64,000 nt of DNA, from positions 20,963,338 to 21,027,337 of the forward strand of contig CM039505.1 in NCBI GenBank assembly GCA_022432975.1, in the 5' to 3' direction. The notes beneath the pieces are model-generated. The model did not search any database, was not told where the DNA came from, and worked only from the letters and a program-made list of their open reading frames with translations. Shown here piece by piece: positions 10,417 to 23,098 of the stretch (position 1 is the stretch's first letter; every line of letters starts with the position of its first letter). Source of the DNA: Begonia masoniana. Lineage: Eukaryota > Streptophyta > Magnoliopsida > Cucurbitales > Begoniaceae. Position numbers and translations under genes: made by a program.

Positions 10417-12628
10417 TGTAACACCCGGTTTCATTGAACTATTTATTTTACTAACTTGCAGTGAATGTTTTATAGATGATATTGGGAGGAATTACTGATT
10501 AGATTAATGAATGAATAAGTAAGTACATTTTAGTAATTATAAATTAGTAGTGGATAACCTATTTAAAGAAGAATTTATTGAGGTTTAGCCGCCACTGTTT
10601 ATTCTCACTCTCGGTTTTCAGCTCAACTTAGCAGAGCTCCCCAGGCGACTTTCTTCCCGATTCCTTTCTCCAATCTAGGTGAGTTCTACCTTGATTTCTT
10701 ACTGATTTAGTGACTAAGGATGATTGAGTGGAGATTGTGGATACGTATTTTGTGATTTGCCATGAATGAGAGTAGATTCGGGTTTAGTGTAGAATTTGGG
10801 AATGCTCAGTGAATAGAACTCCCAACTGTCCACTTAGGTTTTCTGAATGCTTTAGAATGAGGATTAGTAAGGATTGGCTTAATGCTCTGTTTATGGTTCT
10901 AGGTGAGCAATTCCGAAGCAACTCCTAACCGAGTATCCACCAGGAATCCAGGTAAGTGAAGTATGCTTGTGCCTTCGGGCCTACATCACAAAACATTAGG
11001 ATTTTGTTTACTTGAATGTGTCTGTATGTCATGCATCATATTTTAAAAGTATACGAAAATGAATTTGAATACATGTTGGCATGGTAAGGAATGAACATAA
11101 TGAAAAAGCTATGTGAATCATATTTACTGTTAAGGAAAATAATCCGCCCCTTAATGAGACAGTGGATATTTAGACTTTAGGAAACTTGATCCGCTTCCCA
11201 TCGAACAGGGGGATCAGAAACAGCTATGTGAATCAGATTTACTGTTAAGGGAATTAATCCGCCCCTTAATGAGTTAGTGGATATTTATACTTTGGGAGAA
11301 GTGATCCAACTCCGAATTTCACAGAGGGATCAGATCAGAAACGATTCATATACAACTGAGATGAGAAAGTAGAAACTGCATATTTAGAAATTTATGTTTC
11401 AGCATTACATTACATTATTGCTTTACTTAGCATTAGGCTAATAGATGAGTTTTGTGATGTAGGTGAAGAAGTGACAGCAGGTGTGTTTACTGAGTTTGCT
11501 GAGAACTAGACTGGTTGGAGGAGTGCATCTATGCAGCAATCTGGCAGCTGATGGGGCAGTTTAACTGATGTCAGTTGGTGTGAAGGTTTAATTGACAATG
11601 TTTCAATTTAAGTATGTTGGATTTTCATGATAGTAGTAGTTTTAATGTTTCTGAACTCATCTTGAGATTTTCTTCCAGACAATTATACTCTGTTGGTGTT
11701 AATAGTGGTTTTTACTAAATGTTGGAGTAGTGTCCGAATTTAAGTGGTTTTGAATGAATTTTAGTAAATTGCTCAAGTTCTTCTAGTAGTCGGAGTTTTC
11801 TTTGTTAGAGTGAAATTGTTGTTGTCTTGTTGTCTATCGGATGATGTCTTCAGTAAAGCCATCGGATGATGTCTTCAGTATAGTTATCGGATGATGTCTT
11901 CAGTAAAGCCATCAGATGATGTCTTCAGTATAGTTATCGGATGATGTCTTCAGTAAGCCATCGGATGATGTCTTCAATATAGTTATTGGATGATGTCTTC
12001 AGTAAAGCCATCGGATGATGTCTTCAGTATAGTCATCGGATGATGTCTTCAGTGGAAGCCATCGGAAGATATAAATAGAAGTTTTGTCGTTTAGTGACCG
12101 GTGGATGTTGAGTAATAAACTTACCGGATGATGTAGTAGAAACCTTTGTCGTTTTATGACCGGTGGATGTAGTGTATTAAACTAATCGGAAGACTGTAGT
12201 AGAAGTCTTGTCGTTTAGTGACCGGTGGATGTCGTGTATTAGACTTACCGGAAGATAAAGTGGAAGGTTTGTCGTTTTGTCACCGGAAGGAGCCTTCTGT
12301 TATCTGTTTCAGCCTCTTCCGTTGACTTTGTTCAGCGGCAGATGAGTTTGACTTTTGCAACTTTTAAAGTATTCCGCGATTTAAACCTTTATTTCTTTTG
12401 ACCGATTACTCCTTAACATCTCAACTGATTATTCAAGAATTGTTTTATAGTTTTGTTTAACTCTATTTTCCTCAAATGATTTCCGCTGCAATTCTTTAAA
12501 TGTTTTGAGGTTTTATAAAACGTCAAATTTTGACTTTCGAGCGAAGTTTTAAATTTGGTCCGAAATTTTCTTTGTTATGTTCGAGTTTATGAGTAACAAA
12601 CCAAGTTCGGGAAACTTGGGGCGTTACA
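10417..12628 (+). repeat. E1 3' LTR
   Basis: TGTAACACCC to GCGTTACA, 2212 bp. Colinear with the 5' LTR but with only a nine-unit minisatellite and with the roughly 225-bp block before it intact. Followed by target duplication CCCCA. Confidence 0.95.
11836..12065 (+). repeat. 25-bp minisatellite, about 9 units (E1 3' LTR)
   Basis: Alternates AAAGCC and TATAGTT unit types. This short array and the one at 21537-21716 look like the unexpanded state. Confidence 0.93.
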
Positions 12629-13994
12629 CCCCACCAGTGGAAGGATCCGCGAGTCTTCCTACCAGTCCGACCCCCACCAGTGGGAGGATCCGCGAACTGT
12701 ACTAAAATCTTGAGAATATAATCGTGGCCAATTCACCCCGTTCCACACTTAATCATACTTACATATACATTTCATATTCTTATCTTGGTCATATAAAACG
12801 TGCACATGATGCATGGACATGGATACATATAGGAATGACATATTATAAGAACGAGCAATACATCGCGTATCATAACATAGCACATGACAAGTCATAATCA
12901 TCAAACAATCACCCAAACAAATCTCCTTAGTACCCTTGTGACGTAGGGCCCTAGTGGCCGAAAATCCTAACACACTCACTTACCTTGGCTCCTTAGCAAC
13001 GTCGTGCCTTCACCGTAAACCTCTTTCACCTAAGACATTTCATATTTCGATGTTAAAATAAACACTAAATAATCTAAACTCAACACTAGCAAAATCCTAG
13101 CTAAGGAAATTTCCTAGAAATTCAACTAATCTCATTCGGACATTTTATCGAACACTTGGTGTGCATAAACAAAACTAACATAACATTAATAACACTTACT
13201 CCTCCCAACCAGCACAAATTCAATAACTCCACCAACAAATTCACCCTAACTATTCCAAATGCATTAAATGTATCATCAATGAGCACTAAAACACAACACC
13301 ATTAATTTCTAACCAAAACCCAATAAATCTCAACCCTAAATCAATAACTCTAACGAAATATAACCCCTAAAATTGAAACTAAATCTATCGAAAGATTAGA
13401 ATCTTACCTAGAGCTTGAATCTCGAAGAAAACGGGGAAAGAAATCGACCATTGATGGAGGGAATCCGTTGGCCGAATCGGCGAGAGGAAATGGCCGAAGA
13501 GAAAATGGAGAGAAAAGGGGAAGGGAGGCCGCCGAGTGAAATCGTGAGGGGAGGAGAAAATTTTAGGTTTAATTAAAGGTTTTACATGCACAATTACTTA
13601 AATGCCCTCCTCTAATACTTTACTTAATTTCATCAATTTACCTATAATTTAATTTTCTCAAAAATATACTTAATTCACAAAATTTCTCATAAATCCTTGG
13701 GATCCCAAATAAAACTTCCCGCTCGCCAATCGGGCTTAACTTATTAACTCTACTATAGCGACCCTAACACTGTACCCAATTTTCCCGTATTATTTTTTTT
13801 ATCCTAATAACTTTAATTGCATTTAAGCAGAATTAAAGCGGAAACCAAAATTTGTAAAACATTCGAATCTATTTTGACAACCACGAAATAAAGCTTTAAA
13901 ACAATTAAAAGAAAACCTAATAAAACTTAAAAAAACATAAGCAGCAATAGAAAAGACAAAACATAAGGCAAAAGGGGCAATCACCCCCTAAAAT

Positions 13995-14200
13995 GAAGGG
14001 GCGATCGATCGCCCATCAGCGTTCGCTGGTTTTGCTAGCGATCGATTCACCAGGCGATCACGGATCGCGGCGACCAAAGAGGGGCGATCGATCGCCCGTT
14101 TTGGGCGATTGATCGCCACACGCTCTGGAATTCTTCCAGAGCGTGGCGACCATGGGCGATCGATCCCCACCCTTGGGCGATCGATCGCCAAGTCCTCTGG
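13995..14200. repeat. Palindrome cluster in E4 LTR, copy A
   Basis: Several GCGATCGATCGC-type palindromes plus two perfect stem-loops: one with CGCTCTGGAA arms (about 14121-14143) and one with GTCCTCTGGA arms (about 14191-14212). It sits roughly 250-450 bp from the 3' end of the minus-strand LTR, as in E8. Confidence 0.85.
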
Positions 14201-14725
14201 ATTTCCAGAGGACTGGCGCACCTCCCTTTTTCCTTTTCCCTTTCTTTCTTCTCCTTCTACTTCCTTCTTTCTCTTCCTGCATAACCCTACAATTATAAAC
14301 TCCTCTTAACAATTCTTAAACCCATTTCAATGCATACCTCAACATGCTCATACATCTCTATTATCTCACTCTAACTAACTCAAGTCACAATTCAAACCAA
14401 ATACGTTTTACAAAAACAAACCGCGTGGATATGTTTAAAAACCGAACATTTCCCTAATACCAAACATTTACAAAACACATTTCCAAAACGCTTAAAAACT
14501 CAAAACATAACCTATCCAATATCCATAACAAAACATCCTATAATGATCTATCTGTACAAGTATTTTACCTAAACAGTTTCTATCCAAAATAGCCCAAAAT
14601 ACCTACATACGTTCCCACGGGTCATGAATGTCTCGACTGCGCCAGCACACCCCCGCGATCATTCTTCGTCAACTAAACTCAAGCTTCGGGAGGAGTAAAA
14701 TCGTCCTCACCTGTCTCGTAATCAC

Positions 14726-15258
14726 CTACACCATATAGACACACTATGAGCTAAAGGCTCAGTAAGTTTCGTAAATGTAAATGCATGCTGTGCGTATGAG
14801 TTTCAGAAATCATGCAATATTTTCTTATCATTATGTCGTAGACAGAATGTCACCGAGGTCTCAGCCTATTAGATGGAGAGGACACATCTCGCGGTCGGAC
14901 TGCCCTCTTCACCTAACGGGGGGGGTACACGCTCGCACCCGTAACAGCCGTGCCTGAGCCCTACCTCGGATAACCAGATACAGATTACATTGATTCATTA
15001 CGTTCATTCATTTCATTTTCTTAAATACGTGCAGAAATCCATTTTCATGCTATTTTAAAATGCGTGATGCATGAACAGTTATAGGCATAAGATAAACAAA
15101 CATCATACATATCATCAAGACTATAAAAACATAACCTATAAAAGAACTAACCCTATCTACCCGACCAAAGCATATAAACAAACAACTCTCCAGAGATCCT
15201 CGACGCGACATCGACATACGGTGTAGGCCACTCGGTCAAGTAAGTCACGAGAACTTAC
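14726..15258 (-). other. Intron-like module in E4 LTR, copy A
   Basis: On the minus strand: donor-like CGAG|GTAAGTTCTCGTG at 15258, then GGCCTACACCG, and acceptor-like GGTGTAG|GTGAT ending at 14726, with CTTACTGAGCCTTTAG upstream of it. The same layout is at 63398-63941 in the E4 5' LTR. Splicing is inferred. Confidence 0.48.
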
Positions 15259-16278
15259 CTCGTGCGCACTGAACTTCGAGCTCCGTCCACGAGCGTTGTT
15301 CGTCTGAGACAAAACACAACAATCGTCGTTCAAACGAGATTTAAACCGTTAAACGTCCAAATTTAACGAAACCTTAACTAAGTAAATTCTCCTAAAATTC
15401 TAACTTAGCCCAATGAGGCATTCTACCGAGAAATTCACGCTTTTAAATTTCTAAACTCCATTGACGGAGATTCTCAAACCTAAAAATCCGGTTTTTCAAC
15501 CTAAACACCGAATACACTCTAGATTTCGTCCAATAATGTTTAATTCGTTCAATAGATTCACCAATACGGTAACCCTACCGATTTCTAACCCTAATTCGCA
15601 TTTTTCACAAAACCCTAAACGAACCTAATCGTTTAAACTCCATGAAAACCAAACTATAATGCTCTAAAAGCATAGAATCATGCCTAGGGTTGCGAGAGGA
15701 GGAGAAAACACGAAGAATGGACGACGAACGGAGGAGGAACGATCATCAGAAATGGAAGTTGCCGTGAAAAAATCACCGGAGGAGAAAAATTGCAAAGGAG
15801 AATTGTGGGTGAGGGAGAAGAAGAGAGGATTTTGGTTTTTAAAATAAATTTGATTTTGCAAATTACCTTTTTGTCCTTCCTTTGATTTTCTATTTGTTTC
15901 GTCCTTTGTTTCGTTAATTAACCGACAATTCGGTTTCTCCAAATCTCCTTAATTCACCAATAACTCCAACTTATTATTAGGGTTCTTTTAAAACTGTCCG
16001 TTTCTAATTCAGACTCCGTTTACTATTTTTACCAAAGTATCACTTATATTACGATAACCGTAATTCTCGTAAAATTAGCGTTTAACTCTTAAAATTCCTA
16101 AAATTTTCTTAAAATCCTTATAAATCATTAGGATCATAATAATGCTTTCTTTTTACAAAACCGACTTAATTTGACATAATTGTAATAAAACGTCATTATA
16201 TTATTTATTTACAAAAACTCGTAAATCCGGGCGTTACATTCCATCCACCTTATTTAAAATTTTGTCCTCAAAATTTGA

Positions 16279-17147
16279 TTACACAAACAACTCGGGATAC
16301 CTAACCATTATATCTTGCTGTCGCTCCCAAGTTGCTTCTTCAACCTTGTGGTTCCGCCATAGGACTTTAACTAGCAGAATCTCTTTGTTGTGCAAAACCT
16401 TGATGGAAGACTCCAAAATACATACCGACTTCTCCTCGTAAGTCAAGGTAGGCTGTACCTCGATCTCTCTTGCCTCTACAATATGCGATGGATCGTGCAA
16501 ACACTTCCGAAGCATAGAGACATGAAATACAATATGGATACCTTCCATTGAAGCTGGAAGCTGTAGTCGATAAGTCATCTTCCCGATCTTCTTTAAAATA
16601 GGAAAGGGCCCCACATAACGAGGGTTTAACTTGCCCTTCCTTCTGAATCTCATAACACCTTTAAACGGAGAAACTTTCAAGTAAACCTCATCACCTTCTT
16701 CGAATTCCAGTTCCCTCCATCTCGTGTCAGCATAGGTCTTCTGTCGACTCTGAGCTATCTCGATACACTGTCTAATAATGGCAATCTTCTCTGCTATTTG
16801 CTGTAGAATCTAGGGACCAACAATACTGGCTTCACCAACCTCGTCCCAATACAGCGGAGATCTACACTGTCGACCATATAAAGCTTCGTACGGAGCCATA
16901 CCGATGGTAGCCTGGAAGCTGTTGTTGTACGAGAACTCGATCAGTGGCAAATATCTGCTCCCAAATCCCTGAAATTCAACACACAAGCTCTGAGCATATC
17001 CTCCAGAATCTGATTTGTTCTCTCTGTCTGACCATCAATCTGAGGATGAAAAGCTGTGCTGAAATTTAGCTGAGTTCCCATAGCTTTGTGCAAACTTTTC
17101 CAGAACTTCGATGTAAACCTCGGATCTCTATCTGAGACAATCGAAAC
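16279..17147 (-). pseudogene. pol: E4 integrase C-terminus and chromodomain, copy A
   Basis: Read leftward: integrase core end ([26 protein letters not shown]), GPY/F region (NPRYVGPFPILKKIG) and chromodomain (VLHNKEI, KVLWRNHKVEEATWE), ending RYPELFV at a stop by 16279. A Glu codon has become TAG at 16810-16812 and a 1-bp loss near 16978 shifts the frame; copy B lacks both. It is cut at 17147 by the E3-type LTR after GAAAC. The 3' LTR follows after a purine-rich minus-strand tract. Confidence 0.88.
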
Positions 17148-17585
17148 TGTAACACCCGGTTCTATCAAACCAGCTCTTTTATTATTAATGGTATACACTT
17201 TAATAGTCAATAATTCAAGTAGGGTTATTGAATGATTAGACTAGACAAGGGAATTAGAGTAAATTACATTTTAAAAAAATGGATAACGTATTTAAGGAAA
17301 GAGGGATTGGGTTTAATGCACTGTAGTCGCCACCATTTCATACCTTTCTCTTCGGTTTTTTTTTTTCAGCTCAAGCAGCCGAGCTCTCTAGGCGATTTTC
17401 CTCGCCCGATTCTCCTTCAACTTAGGTAAGTTTTCCCTCATTTCTTTATTATGAATAGTGGTTAAATACATGAAAAGGAGTACAAGGTGAAGTAGATTTG
17501 GGGATGAAAGATGAGTGTTAGATTCGGGGTTTGGGATAAAGGGGGAATGCTTCGGGTCGTAGAGTTTATGAAGGATTCCTCGAAG
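17148..17585 (+). mobile_element. E3 LTR fragment, copy A
   Basis: Starts TGTAACACCC next to GAAAC, exactly where the whole E3 begins in copy B. The first 271 bp (to 17418) are nearly identical to 34602-34872, including TATTTAAG at 17289-17296. From the CTTAG|GTAAG donor-like site onward it differs by many substitutions and indels from both E3 LTRs in copy B, then homology ends near 17585, which is the right-hand duplication junction. Confidence 0.85.
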
Positions 17586-17867
17586 AAGTGTTATATCGTC
17601 GTTTTATCCTGAATTTCTATTTGTTTTAAGTTTATTATCTGAGACGATATAAATACAGTTTTTAGGGTTTGATTTGGGACGATTGATTTTGATAGAATTT
17701 GACTTTTTACCAGTTTCTAATCTCTCTAGGTTTGAGATTGATGCCTAGGATCTGTTAACCGTGCGCGATTAATAGATTTTAGAAGACAATTGCTGGAAAT
17801 CGTGCGCGATTCAACAGCTCTTGTTAGTTCCCGAGTTTTCTTGAAATCACCGCTGCATCACTTCTTT
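17586..17867. other. Unassigned DNA at the duplication junction
   Basis: Between the end of the E3 LTR homology and the gag-like repeats. It contains a direct repeat of CGTGCGCGATT (about 17760 and 17802). No ORF. Presumably it also lies to the left of position 1, outside the window. Confidence 0.4.
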
Positions 17868-18249
17868 TTAGAGGGAACTTTTCATTCCTCCTCCTTCTAG
17901 GAGGTTCCTCTTTCCTTCACCGTCAAGGAGATTCTTCATCTCATCTTCTTCTAGGTGACTCCACATTTCTTCTCCCTTGGGGAGATGCTTCGTCCCTCCA
18001 TCTTCTAGGGAATTCTTGTGATGCTCTCTCTCTTTCATCTCTCCGCCTTGTAGGGAATACGTTATCCCTCCTCCTTCTAAGGGATTCTCGAGGTGTCCTA
18101 TCATGCTTGTCTAACCTATTCATAAGTTGTTGGAATTTTAGGTTAAGGTTATCGAGTTGGCCTCGGAAGCTTGACTCTCCCACTTGAGGGTTTAGTGCCT
18201 CGGTTTGGGGAATGACATGGCCACTCTTGATTCGACTTCTTATTTTCAT
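17868..18249 (-). pseudogene. Gag-like N-terminus with Arg-rich repeats
   Basis: Minus-strand ATG at 18247-18249 opens a 102-codon frame. It begins with a basic stretch, has a coiled-coil-like LDNLNLKFQQLMNRLDKHD, then a tail of RRRRD/RRRDE-type repeats; at DNA level these are about 30-bp degenerate repeats with CTTCTAGGG cores, extending to 17875 through stops. The composition resembles the N-terminus of a plant retroelement gag, but I cannot assign a family and no gag domain or pol follows. It may equally be a repeat-derived ORF. Confidence 0.4.
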
Positions 18250-18893
18250 TTTATCCTAAGTTTTAAGAATTAATTCACTTAGTTTAAGTTAATTTACTCT
18301 TAGGTTTTAGGAAGATTTTCACTTAGGGTAAGATTAATCTAACTTTTGGTTTAGGATGTGTATAACACTTAAACTAAAGTTTTAGATTTTAATCTTTTCG
18401 GATTTAACTTAAGTCTAAGGACTTTAAATTTTGTTGAACACCCCCCCACCCCCCTTTGAATGAGGAATAATAACAAACACTTGGTAAACTAAACAAAATA
18501 CAAACTAAAATCTACTTGGTAATTTCATCAAACACGTTGTAAACTAGTTAATCACTAATTTTCAAAAACAATTTTTATGTTCTCTTTAGACTGATTGCAA
18601 TCAATGTCTCATAATAGATTAAAGGCTCAAATTAATGATCTAATGCACAATTTAATCCTCAAGACTTCAATGAGCAACAATGTAAGAGATTGGTACCACA
18701 AAAACAACAAAAATGGATAGTTTTTAGGTTTTACACACGCATTCCTCGGTTAGGTTTTTTGACAAACACCATGCAAACTCCCTTTTAAGTAATGTGAAAA
18801 GACAGCAACTTGAAGCACGATTTTAAACCATTAAACCTTCAAATTAAAGTCTAGATATGTGAAAATAAATGCTATAAGATTAGTGTCACGACC
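18250..18893. other. Non-coding leader-like DNA, copy B
   Basis: Counterpart of 50-682. AT-rich, a C-run at about 18440-18455, no ORF, bounded on the right by the E8 terminus TGTCACGACC at 18894. Confidence 0.4.
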
Positions 18894-19154
18894 CAAAACC
18901 CAACGGGCCGCGACTTACATAATCGTGTTCCTATTTCTAATCTTGACTCGTATTTTTTTTTTGAACATAAAAAACAAGGAAAATCTATTTGAAAGAAATC
19001 TTAATAAAACGATTGAGGACCATGTGTGAAACTCATTTGAAATCATTTAGAAATAATTTAACATTTACAAGATTTTAAAGAGGAAAATTGGAAGAAGGTT
19101 AAGCTCGGTTTTAAGAGAAAAGAGAAGGGGCAGAATCGAGAAAACACAGGAGCC

Positions 19155-19375
19155 GATAGATCGCCTACTCCCTGGTCGATCGATTGCCCCTACCCAAAAT
19201 TCTTCTGCCAATCGATCGCTCATGTCATGAGCGATCAATCGCCCCTCAAAACTATACAGCCGATCGATCGCTCAAACGGCCGATCGATCGGCACTTCCTC
19301 TAGATATCCAAAACAAAACTACACGAACCTGCTGATCGATCGCAACTCCTGCCGATCGATCGGCATTTCCTCTGG
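19155..19375. repeat. GATCGATC palindrome cluster in E8 LTR, copy B
   Basis: Same arrangement as 945-1180, with a few substitutions inside the palindromes (for example CGATCGATTGC near 19180). Confidence 0.8.
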
Positions 19376-20113
19376 CCAAAAATAATCATCCTGAAAACAA
19401 ACTTCATCCACGCCAAAGCATCACATAACTAACCCATTCCAATTCCTTTTAAATTCATCAAACAAAACTCAGTTTAAGTCATTCAAACGAGAACCTTAAA
19501 TTCTTCAAATCATCCATCATTGGAAATCATACGAGAACAAAACATTTTAACCGTAGTGGAAGACAAAACAATGAAAATCTCTTAGTCATAAATTCATCCT
19601 AAAAAAAGAAGGAAAAACCATCAATCATTCTAGTACTTGCCATCATACGATAATCCTATGAAAAATCCTTTCTACCTATTTCCAAAACATAATGTTTACC
19701 AAACTCGCTAGGGGCACCACCCTCGGGTCAAATCGCCGCCCACCCACAAAACACCGCCACCAGCACCATCTAGCAACCCCTCTTAGACATTATCACTTGG
19801 GTTGAAATCCTCACCTTCCAATTCGTCACCTAAATCATAAGGTTCAAACTATAAGCCTAATGCTTAATAAGGAGTGCAACACATATATACATATATATAT
19901 AAGTTCATGAATGCATGGTTCACATAATCATATTCATGTTCGTGGTCATTTTTTTATTCATCATTTACTTGGCATAAATTAAGGGAAGACACGGGGAGAA
20001 AGGGCAAGGGAATCATAATTGTGGTCCCAACGGACAATATTTGTAACAACAAGTCTGGCCCACACCAGCGGCGGGATCCGCAAACTGATTGTGCAGTACC
20101 AACCCGGCCCCCA

Positions 20114-22280
20114 TGTAACACCCAGTTTTATTGAACTATTTATTTTACTAACTTGCAGTGAATGTTTTATAGATGATATTGGGAGGAATTACTGATTAGG
20201 TTAATGAAGGAATAAGTAGGGACATTTTAGTAATTATAAATTAGTAGTGGATAACCTATTTAAAGAAGAATTTATTGAGGTTTAGCCGCCACTGTTTATT
20301 CTCACTCTCGGTTTTCAGCTCAACTTAGCAGAGCTCCCCAGGCGACTTTCTTCCCGATTCCTTTCTCCAATATAGGTGAGTTCTACCTTGATTTCTTATT
20401 GATTTAGTGACTAAGGATGATTGAGTGGAGATTGTGGATACGTATTTTGTGATTTGCCATGAATGAGAGTAGATTCGGGTTTAGTGTAGAATTTGGGAAT
20501 GCTCAGTGAATAGAACTCCCAACTATCCACTTAGGTTTTCTGAATGCTTTAGAATGAGGATTAGTAAGATTGGCTTAATGCTCTGTTTATGGTTCTAGGT
20601 GAGCAATTCCGAAGCAACTCCTAACCGAGTATCCACCAGGAATCCAGGTAAGTGAAGTATGCTTGTGCCTTCAGGGCCTACATCACAAAACATTAGGATT
20701 TTGTTTACTTGAATGTGTCTGTATGTCATGCATCATATTTTAAAAGTATACGAAAATGAATTTGAATGCATGTTGGCATGGTAAGGAATGAACATAATGA
20801 AACAGCTATGTGAATCATATTTACTGTTAAGGGAAATAATCCGCCCCTTAATGAGACAGTGGATATTTAGACTTTAAGAAACTTGATCTACTTCCCATCG
20901 AACAGCGGGATCAGAAACAGCTGTGTGAATCAGATTTACTGTTAAGGGAATAATCCGCCCCTTAATGAGTTAGTGTATATTTATACTTTGGGAGAAGTGA
21001 TCCAACTCCCAATTTCACAGGGGGATCAGATCAGAAACGATTCATATGCAACTGAGATGAGAAAATAGAAACTGCATATTTAGGAATTTATGTTTCAGCA
21101 TTACATTACATTATTGTTTTACTTACTTAGCATTAGGCTAATAGATGAGTTTTGTGATGTAGGTGAAGAAGTGACAGCAGGTGTGTTTACTGAGTTTGCT
21201 GAGAACTAGACTGGTTGGAGGAGTGCATCTATGCAGCAATCTGGCAGCTGATGGGGCGGTTTAACTGATGTCAGTTGGTGTGAAGGTTTAATTGACAACG
21301 TTTCAATTTAAATATGTTGGATTTTCATGACAGTAGTAGTTTTAATGTTTCTGAACTCATCTTGAGATTTTCTTCCAGACAATTATACTCTGTTGGTGTT
21401 AATAGTGGTTTTTACTAAATGTTGGAGTAGTGTCCCGAATTTAAGTGGTTTTGAATGAATTTTAGTAAATTTCTCAAGATCTTCTGGTAGTCGGAGTTTT
21501 CTTTGTTAGAGTGAAATTGTTGTTGTCCTGCTGTCTATCAGATGATGTCTTCAGTAAAGCCATCGGATGATGTCTTCAGTACAGTTATCGGATGATGTCT
21601 TCAGTAAAGCCATCGGATGATGTCTTCAGTATAGTTATCGGATGATGTCTTCAGTAAAGCCATCTGATGATGTCTTCAGTATAGTCATCGGATGACGTCT
21701 TCAGTGGAAGCCATCGAAAGATATAAATAGAAGTTTTGTCGTTTAGTGACCGGTGGATGTCGAGTAATAAACTTACCGGATGATGTAGTAGAAACCTTTG
21801 TCGTTTTATGACCGGTGGATGTAGTGTATTAAACTAATCGGAAGACTGTAGTAGAAGTCTTGTCGTTTAGTGATCGTTGGCTTTCGTGTATTAGACTTAT
21901 CGGAAGATGAAGTGGAAAGTTTGTCGTTTTCTCACCGGAAGGAGCCTTCTGGTATCTGTTTCAGCCTCTTCCGTTTACTTTGTTCAGCGGCAGATGCGTT
22001 TGACTTTTGCAACTTTTAAAGTATTCTGTGATTTAAACCTTTATTTCTTTTGACCGATTACTCCTTAACATCTCAACCGATTATTCAAGCATTGTTCTAT
22101 AGTTTTGTTTAACTCTATTTTCCACAAATGATTTTTGCTGCAATTCTTTAAATGTTTTGAGGTTTTAGAAAACGTCAAATTTTGACTTTCGAGCAAAGTT
22201 TTAAATTTGGTCCGAAATTTTCTTTGTTATGTTCAGGTTTATGAGTAACAAACCGAATTCGGGAAACTTGGGGCGTTACA
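20114..22280 (+). repeat. E2 5' LTR
   Basis: 2167 bp, TGTAACACCC to GGCGTTACA. TATTTAAA at 20257-20264, intron-like modules as in E1, and a short minisatellite. It keeps the block 21311-21536 that the E1 5' LTR has lost. Confidence 0.95.
21537..21716 (+). repeat. 25-bp minisatellite, about 7 units (E2 5' LTR)
   Basis: The last units (CATCTGATG, then GATGACGTC) match the 3' end of the giant array in E1, so the two arrays are orthologous. Confidence 0.93.
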
Positions 22281-22283
22281 GTA

Positions 22284-22295
22284 TGGTATCAGAGA
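22284..22295 (+). other. Primer-binding site, initiator Met tRNA (E2)
   Basis: TGGTATCAGAGA, 3 bp after the LTR end. Confidence 0.85.
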
Positions 22296-22435
22296 CATTC
22301 AGTTAAACCTTTCAAAAGATTACTCATCAGTGCCAATCGTTGCATGGAAGTAGTTCAACAACTGTAAGTGTTTATGTTAACCTTAGTTAATAGATATTTA
22401 AAAGTGTAATTAACCCTGTACAGGAATTTAGTACG

Positions 22436-23098
22436 ATGGCCAGACGCCTAGGGAGACCTAGAGTGCCAAGAGAAATGCCAAATTTGAGAGATGAAAAGGA
22501 GCCTAGTGTGATTAGGCAGCTGACGGATTTAGTGCATCAGCAAACTGATTTAGTGCACCAACAGTCTGACCAACTAGGAGTGCTGTTGAACCGAGAGGTG
22601 CAAGGAAGTGCCAACTCGGGTTCTAGCAATGAACACTCTGGAGATAGATTCCGGAGACTAAGACCACCAACATTTGATGGACAGTCATCTGATCCAGTTA
22701 TTGCTGAAGGATGGCTTAGAAGGATTGAGAGTATGTTTAGGTGTGCCAACATAGGAGAAGGAGACAAGGTCACGTTGGCAACATTTCACTTGGCTGGTAA
22801 AGCTCAACTTTGGTGGGAAACAATAGAGACCACCACTGATGTTTTGGCGATGCCTTGGTCATAGTTCAAGGACATTTTCTATTAGAAGTATTTTAACAGC
22901 ACAGTCCAAACCGCGAAAAAGTTGGAGTTTCTGAAGTTGAAGCAGACAGGGTCTGTTGCCGAATACAGTAGGCAATTTGAGTCCTTTTCCAGGTTTGCCA
23001 GACATTTTGCTCACAAGGACGAGGATAAAGTGTTCAAATTTGTGCATGGACTGAAGCCAGAAATTTATAGAGGAGTTAAATTTTGAGGTATTAAAGGC
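22436..23098 (+). pseudogene. gag: E2 gag, N-terminal and central part (broken)
   Basis: Same frame as E1 gag, ATG at 22436, first stop TAG at 22862-22864, then the shared second TAG and TGA. Unlike E1 it has no extra base after ACAGTCC, so the middle of gag stays in frame between stops. Confidence 0.9.

Larger units (their letters stand above)
1882..12628 (+). mobile_element. E1: Tekay-type Ty3/gypsy chromovirus, degenerate
   Basis: Complete structure: 5' LTR 1882-5745, primer site 5749-5760, gag-pol frame 5901-10369, polypurine tract AAGGAGGG at 10404-10411, 3' LTR 10417-12628, TG...CA ends and a 5-bp target duplication CCCCA at 1877-1881 and 12629-12633. Domain order protease, reverse transcriptase, RNase H, integrase, chromodomain is that of chromoviruses. 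The integrase C-terminus and the chromodomain resemble the Tekay/Del clade. The frame has several stops and frameshifts, so the element is not autonomous. Confidence 0.93.
683..13753 (-). mobile_element. E8: minus-strand LTR (solo or partial), copy A, split by E1
   Basis: The left end TGTCACGACC is the complement of an LTR 3' end (GGTCGTGACA). The pieces are 683-1881 and 12634-13753, interrupted by E1 with a CCCCA duplication. The right end is cut at 13753 by the E4 LTR, so the 5' terminus of E8 is not seen. On the minus strand it holds a splice-donor-like GTAAGT at 12983 and a TGTAG|GTGAC acceptor-like site at 1598, the same module found in the other LTRs. Repeated CACCAG..GGATCCGCG motifs lie at the E1 insertion point. 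No coding sequence. The family is unnamed here; the LTR reading is by analogy with E6. Confidence 0.6.
13754..16238 (-). repeat. E4 3' LTR, copy A
   Basis: On the minus strand it runs from TGTAACGCCCGG (16238 leftward) to GGGTCGCTATA (13754); the final dinucleotide has decayed from CA to TA. Matches 31206-33692 in copy B and the 5' LTR at 62507 onward. It interrupts E8. The candidate left target copy is TCTAC (13749-13753); its partner would lie past the window end. Confidence 0.88.
1..17585. repeat. Segmental tandem duplication, copy A
   Basis: This stretch is repeated nearly base for base from 18203 onward. Both copies hold the same elements in the same order, with the same CCCCA target duplication around the internal Tekay element and the same insertion point of E3 in E4. 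The offset starts at 18202 and shrinks to about 17454, mainly because the LTR minisatellites differ in length. Homology to copy B fades near 17585, inside an E3-type LTR. The left end of copy A lies outside the window. Confidence 0.93.

Noticed and set aside
12749..12979. 76-codon minus ORF repeated at 30201-30431
   Set aside because: Identical only because of the segmental duplication; it overlaps the intron-like part of the E8 LTR and has no domain.
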